DNA of 64,000 nt. Source: RBC074 sp964470555. GTDB taxonomy: Bacteria > Acidobacteriota > Blastocatellia > RBC074. Positions 59,430-64,000 of this stretch are shown here, one piece after another. The notes under the pieces are model-generated. The model had not been told where the DNA came from and searched no databases. It saw only the letters and a list, made by a program, of their open reading frames with translations. The position numbers and the translations under genes are program-made. The stretch covers positions 310,001 to 374,000 of the forward strand of contig CAYYDG010000001.1 in assembly GCA_964470555.1 (NCBI GenBank), read 5' to 3'. The first letter of the stretch is position 1. Every line of letters starts with the position of its first letter.

Positions 59430-59818
59430 GCGAAACGTACATCCCAACAACGCTTCGTCGTTTGGTAGCTGAACGCGCGTGGACGCAATGCGAATACTGT
59501 TTGTTGTCAAGCGGCGTTTCGTTTTACCCGCACGAGGTTGATCACATCATTGCTGAAAAGCACGACGGCAGAACCGAATTTGGCAACCTGGCTTACGCTT
59601 GCGCCCGATGCAACCGGTTCAAAGGAACAGACCTCGGTTCTTTCGACCCGCTTACAGGACAATTCGCGTTTCTCTTCAATCCGCGAACACAAGCTTGGGG
59701 TGAGCATTTCGCTTTTGAGGGTGAAAGGATCATCGGGCTGACGGCAGAAGGTCGAACAACGGCAAAGCTGTTGCAAATGAACACTGAGGAACGATTGGCT
59801 GAACGCAGGAATGAGTAG
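59426..59818 (+). CDS. HNH endonuclease
   Basis: A 130-residue protein starting at GTG 59426, overlapping the previous stop. The zinc site has CEYC (22-25) and CARC (59-62). The HNH core is HEVDHIIAEKHDGRTEFGNLAYACARCN, with Asp39-His40 and Asn63. The short C-terminal part FNPRTQAWGEHFAF is typical of small HNH proteins found in such two-gene modules. It could nick or cut DNA. No evidence of its target is available here. Confidence 0.85.
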   Translation: MSETYIPTTLRRLVAERAWTQCEYCLLSSGVSFYPHEVDHIIAEKHDGRTEFGNLAYACARCNRFKGTDLGSFDPLTGQFAFLFNPRTQAWGEHFAFEGERIIGLTAEGRTTAKLLQMNTEERLAERRNE

Positions 59819-59857
59819 CTACAACACTGGCCGCATAGCACCGCGAGAGAAGGAACT

Positions 59858-60949
<1,092 letters not shown>

Positions 60950-61022
60950 CGGCTGATATGATGTTGCCGGATTCCCTGCGGTTTGAGGAATCCCCCAAAC
61001 TCCAAACACAAGAGGGATTCGT

Positions 61023-61394
61023 ATGAGCAAAAAGCTGAAGATTATTTTGGCCATTGTGGCTGTGGTGGTTTTGATTGTTGGCGGGTTTGCCCTGTACACA
61101 TGGAGTGCGCTGAGAATCAGCTATTCCAGCGGCGAACGCGCCGGTTATGTGCAGAAGCTGTCGAAAAAAGGCTGGGTCTGCAAAACTTGGGAAGGCGAAC
61201 TGGCCATGGTTTCCCTGCCCGGCACCGCGCCGGAAATTTTTCATTTCAGCGTTCGCGTTGACACCATAGCGGAAAAGCTGAATCAGTCGCTGGGCAAGCG
61301 GGTCGCCATCACCTACCAACAACACAAGGGCGTTCCGACCAATTGCTTTGGCGAATCCGAATACTTCGTCACGGATGTCAAAGTCGTGGAGTAA
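61023..61394 (+). CDS. Unknown small membrane-anchored protein
   Basis: A 123-residue protein with one N-terminal helix (5-27, basic before it). A soluble part follows with GERAGYVQKLSKKGWVCKTWEGELAM, VRVDTIAEKLNQ, RVAITYQQHKG and ESEYFVTDVKVVE. I recall similar proteins labelled hypothetical in other bacteria. No function known. GAGGGATTCGT precedes the ATG. It lies within the aromatic block, 73 bases after hppD. Confidence 0.7.
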   Translation: MSKKLKIILAIVAVVVLIVGGFALYTWSALRISYSSGERAGYVQKLSKKGWVCKTWEGELAMVSLPGTAPEIFHFSVRVDTIAEKLNQSLGKRVAITYQQHKGVPTNCFGESEYFVTDVKVVE

Positions 61395-61400
61395 GCACGC

Positions 61401-62060
61401 ATGCCTTTTCTTCCACTGACAAGCTGGCGCGAATTGGAGCCGGACGAAATGCTTCGCCGAGCCGCAGAGTTCCGCCAGCAGATGCAGCGTCGCCGTACGG
61501 TTCGATACTTTTCCGACCGCACGATTCCGCGCGAAGTGATTGAAGATTGTTTGCTCGCTGCCGGAACGGCTCCGAGCGGCGCGAATTTGCAACCGTGGCA
61601 TTTCGTCGTCGTCAGCGATCCGGCAATCAAACAGCGCATTCGCGTCGAAGCCGAAGCGGAAGAGCACGAGTTTTACACGCGAAAAGCTCCGCAGGAATGG
61701 TTGGACGCGCTGGCTCCGCTGGGCACGGACGAACACAAACCGTTTCTGGAAACTGCGCCCTATTTGATCGTAGTCTTTGCGCAAAGTTACGGCGTGCTCC
61801 CCGATGGGCGAAAGGTGAAAAACTATTACGTCCAGGAATCCGTAGGCATCGCCACCGGCATGCTGATTACGGCGGTTCATAAAGCCGGTCTGGTTTCGCT
61901 GACGCACACGCCCAGTCCGATGGGATTTCTGAACGAAATTCTGGGACGACCGGCAAACGAAAAACCGTTTCTGATTTTGGTTGTGGGCTATCCGGCTGAA
62001 GATGCCGTTGTGCCGGACATCGGCAAAAAAACACTGGATGAAATCGCAACCTTTCTTTAA
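61401..62060 (+). CDS. Nitroreductase-family flavoprotein
   Basis: A 219-residue protein with the FMN-binding nitroreductase pattern: RRRTVRYFSDRTIPREVIEDCLLAAGTAPSGANLQPWHFVVV, SVGIATGMLITAVHKAGL, LTHTPSPMGFLNEILGRP and ILVVGYP. Members of this subgroup include BluB- and iodotyrosine-deiodinase-like enzymes. An exact substrate cannot be assigned. Located between hppD and the homogentisate dioxygenase gene with short gaps on each side (6 and 14 bases), so likely in the same operon. Confidence 0.88.
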   Translation: MPFLPLTSWRELEPDEMLRRAAEFRQQMQRRRTVRYFSDRTIPREVIEDCLLAAGTAPSGANLQPWHFVVVSDPAIKQRIRVEAEAEEHEFYTRKAPQEWLDALAPLGTDEHKPFLETAPYLIVVFAQSYGVLPDGRKVKNYYVQESVGIATGMLITAVHKAGLVSLTHTPSPMGFLNEILGRPANEKPFLILVVGYPAEDAVVPDIGKKTLDEIATFL

Positions 62061-62074
62061 GCCAAATCAAGGTT

Positions 62075-62377
62075 ATGGGCTGGGTCAATGACACATTGAA
62101 GGAATTGAAAGCTGGCCACAGCGTCAAGATTCGTCCGCACGGCGGTTCGATGCGTGGACGAATCGAAAGCGGTCAGGAAGTGACGCTGTCCCCGGTCAAA
62201 CCGGAAGAATTGGTCGTTGATGACGTCGTGCTTGTTCGCTGGAAAGGCAATTTTCTCCTTCATCTGATCAAAGAAATCAATGGCGACCAAATTCTGATCG
62301 GCAATAACATCGACAAAGAAAACGGCTGGGTGACTTCCAGGGATGTGTTCGGCAAAGTCACTGAAGTAAACGATTAA
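62075..62377 (+). CDS. Small LexA/signal-peptidase (S24/S26)-like fold protein
   Basis: A 100-residue protein. PHGGSMRGRIESGQEVTLSPV resembles the Ser-containing loop of S24/S26 peptidases (Ser25). VVDDVVLVRWKGNFLLHLIKEINGDQILIGNN matches the following strands. The catalytic Lys normally found about 37 residues later is not evident (His63 lies there), so it may be inactive or use another residue. Function unknown. Confidence 0.6.
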   Translation: MGWVNDTLKELKAGHSVKIRPHGGSMRGRIESGQEVTLSPVKPEELVVDDVVLVRWKGNFLLHLIKEINGDQILIGNNIDKENGWVTSRDVFGKVTEVND

Positions 62378-62398
62378 CCGAGTTGTGAGGAAAGAACC

Positions 62399-63682
62399 GT
62401 GCTGAGTTATCAAACGGGCTTTGGCAATGAATTCGCCACTGAGGCTTTGCCCGGCGCTTTGCCTGTTGGCCAAAACTCTCCGCAACAAGCGCCGCTGGGT
62501 TTGTATGCCGAACAATTAAGCGGCACGGCCTTCACCGCTCCGCGCTTTGCCAATCGCCGTTCGTGGCTATACCGCATTCGCCCGTCGGTGCTGCACAAAC
62601 CGTTCAAGCAAATTTCTAATCACCTGCTGAGAAGCGCACCTTTCAATGAACTGCCACCAACACCGAATCAACTGCGCTGGGATCCGCTGCCACTTCCCGC
62701 TGAGCCTGTGGATTTCATTGACGGGTTGACGACCATTGCGGGCAACGACGGCATCGGCATTCACATTTACGCTGCCAACTGTTCGATGCAGAATCGGTTC
62801 TTTTACAACTCCGATGGCGAATTGTTGATCGTGCCCGAACTTGGCGGACTGCGCTTTCACATGGAACTCGGAATTCTGGAAGTTGCCCCAAAAGAAATTT
62901 GCGTCATTCCGCGCGGCGTCAAATTCCGCGTGGAATTGCTGGAATCACAAGCGCGCGGCTACATCTGTGAAAATTACGCCGCGCTGTTCAAACTTCCCGA
63001 TCTGGGACCGATTGGAGCGAACGGTTTGGCCAACCCGCGCGACTTTCAAACTCCGATTGCGACTTATGAAGACCGCGAAGGCGATTTCAAATTGGTAGCC
63101 AAATTTGGCGGCAATTTGTGGGAAGCCGAAATCGGCCATTCGCCGCTGGATGTTGTCGCCTGGCACGGCAATTACGCGCCGTACAAATACGATCTGACGC
63201 GATTCAATACCATTAACACGGTCAGTTTCGATCATCCTGATCCTTCGATTTTCACAGTGCTGACTTCGACGCCCTCTTCTCTGGATGCCACACCGGGAAC
63301 CGCAAACTGCGATTTCGTGATTTTCCCCGCTCGCTGGATGGTCGCGGAACACACCTTCCGCCCGCCGTATTTTCATCGCAATGTCATGAGCGAATACATG
63401 GGATTGATCTGCGGCGTGTACGACGCCAAGGAAAAAGGCTTCGCGCCGGGCGGAGGCAGCTTGCACAATTGCATGTCGGCGCACGGTCCCGACGCCGACA
63501 CCTTTGAAAAAGCCAGCGCCGCGGAACTCGCGCCGCAGCGGTACGAAAACACGTTGGCGTTTATGTTCGAATCGCGTTCGGTGATTCGCCCTACGAAATT
63601 CGCGATGGAAACCCCGGCCTTGCAGCACGACTATTTTGAATGCTGGCAAGGTTTGAAGAAGCATTTCAGCGACATACAATGA
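62399..63682 (+). CDS. hmgA: Homogentisate 1,2-dioxygenase
   Basis: A 427-residue protein starting at GTG 62399 after GAGGAAAGAACC. It opens the ring of homogentisate to maleylacetoacetate using Fe(II). Family segments are YQTGFGNEFATEALPGALP, NSPQQAPLGLYAEQLSGTAFTAPR, DGELLIVPE and RGVKFRVEL. Near the C-terminus come FHRNVMSEYMGLI and PGGGSLHNCMSAHGPD, which hold the iron ligands. Fumarylacetoacetase and maleylacetoacetate isomerase are not in the window. It is the last of the three aromatic-ring enzymes here. Confidence 0.95.
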   Translation: MLSYQTGFGNEFATEALPGALPVGQNSPQQAPLGLYAEQLSGTAFTAPRFANRRSWLYRIRPSVLHKPFKQISNHLLRSAPFNELPPTPNQLRWDPLPLPAEPVDFIDGLTTIAGNDGIGIHIYAANCSMQNRFFYNSDGELLIVPELGGLRFHMELGILEVAPKEICVIPRGVKFRVELLESQARGYICENYAALFKLPDLGPIGANGLANPRDFQTPIATYEDREGDFKLVAKFGGNLWEAEIGHSPLDVVAWHGNYAPYKYDLTRFNTINTVSFDHPDPSIFTVLTSTPSSLDATPGTANCDFVIFPARWMVAEHTFRPPYFHRNVMSEYMGLICGVYDAKEKGFAPGGGSLHNCMSAHGPDADTFEKASAAELAPQRYENTLAFMFESRSVIRPTKFAMETPALQHDYFECWQGLKKHFSDIQ

Positions 63683-63700
63683 CGCACGGAGGCAACGAAA

Positions 63701-64000
63701 ATGGAAAAGAGTTACGTCACCAAAACCGAAAACGGCTACCATTTGACCGATAGCCGCGTGTCGCTGGATTCGATTGTTTACGACTGGCTGAGCGGCCTTT
63801 CGCCGGAAAGCATCGTTGAGAATTTCGAGACCCTCTCGCTGGAACAGGTTTACGGCGCAGTGACGTTTTATCTGTCCAACCGTGCCGAAGTTGACGCCCA
63901 CCTGCGGCGCAACCGAAAAAAATACGATTCCCTGCTTGAACAGGCGCGCGCTTCTCATCCGCTGCTGTACCGGCAACTGGAAATGGCCGAAGAGGTATTT
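63701..64000 (+). CDS. DUF433 protein, fourth copy, cut by the window edge
   Basis: At least 100 residues; the frame is open at the right edge. The ATG follows GGAGGCAACGAAA. The DUF433 core is SRVSLDSIVYDWLSGLSPESIVENFETLSLEQVYGAVTFYLSNRAEVDAHL, then a longer helical tail (RKKYDSLLEQARASHPLL). This is the longer DUF433 type that I recall being often followed by a DUF5615 gene, which would lie just beyond the window. Confidence 0.85.
   Translation, partial: MEKSYVTKTENGYHLTDSRVSLDSIVYDWLSGLSPESIVENFETLSLEQVYGAVTFYLSNRAEVDAHLRRNRKKYDSLLEQARASHPLLYRQLEMAEEVF

Noticed and set aside
62945..63976. 343-residue minus-strand frame at the right end
   Set aside because: Antisense to hmgA and the last DUF433 gene, both of which have clear motifs and ribosome sites.

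Overview
The window looks like chromosomal DNA of an Acidobacteriota member, probably class Blastocatellia. This is inferred from family content: a VWFA-related protein of the type common in acidobacteria, several DUF433/DUF5615 pairs, Gfo/Idh and DUF1080 proteins with secretion signals, giant TPR proteins, and intergenic palindromes typical of that group. No rRNA or ribosomal gene is present to confirm it. Genes are dense, often overlap by 1-4 bases, and carry good Shine-Dalgarno sequences.

Region 1 (1-9832) looks like an island. It lies exactly beyond the 3' end of a tRNA-Pro(GGG) gene at 9833-9909 (minus strand), the classic attachment site of tyrosine-recombinase elements. The island carries a plus-strand operon for redox and envelope functions. 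It encodes a membrane-anchored FAD/NAD/2Fe-2S reductase with a Met-rich periplasmic part, a lipoprotein with a long Met/Asp/Lys repeat tail, a diheme cytochrome-b-like protein, a DUF2933 protein, an ICMT-like methyltransferase, a seven-heme cytochrome c, a VWFA protein and a phosphoketolase. A palindromic operator-like site with three TGTGAC-type half-sites precedes it.

Region 2 (9926-24557, minus strand) holds a MerR regulator and a tight four-gene, 14-kb operon: a membrane-anchored beta-propeller, a VIT-VWA protein, a 2,532-residue TPR protein and a DUF3352-like membrane protein. I know no described function for this combination, and it is the best candidate for an undescribed system here.

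Region 3 (24823-32642) is a sugar and sugar-acid catabolic block: aldo/keto reductase, sulfatase, glucarate-dehydratase-like enolase, KDG-dehydratase-like aldolase, DUF1080 hydrolase and Gfo/Idh/MocA oxidoreductase. A DUF433/DUF5615 pair and a palindromic repeat interrupt it.

Region 4 (32821-43057, minus strand) has a broken Uma2 gene, a two-component pair and a long run of housekeeping genes: cutA, DUF2007, a DapF-like protein with both catalytic cysteines changed to serine, PfkB kinase, a TPR protein, a retropepsin-like protease, MTA phosphorylase, a PpiC isomerase, methylmalonyl-CoA epimerase and MeaB GTPase.

Region 5 (43202-55767) contains two more DUF433/DUF5615 pairs, DUF4126, a PASTA-repeat protein coupled to an unknown gene, a glycosyltransferase with an intergenic-type repeat inserted in frame, asparagine synthase, a diheme cytochrome c, and unknown or TPR secreted proteins.

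Region 6 (56166-64000, plus strand) is an aromatic amino-acid catabolic block: aminotransferase, phenylalanine 4-hydroxylase, 4-hydroxyphenylpyruvate dioxygenase and homogentisate dioxygenase. A cassette of small accessory genes (JAMM protease, HigA-like fragment, HNH nuclease and partners) splits it. A fourth DUF433 gene runs off the right edge.
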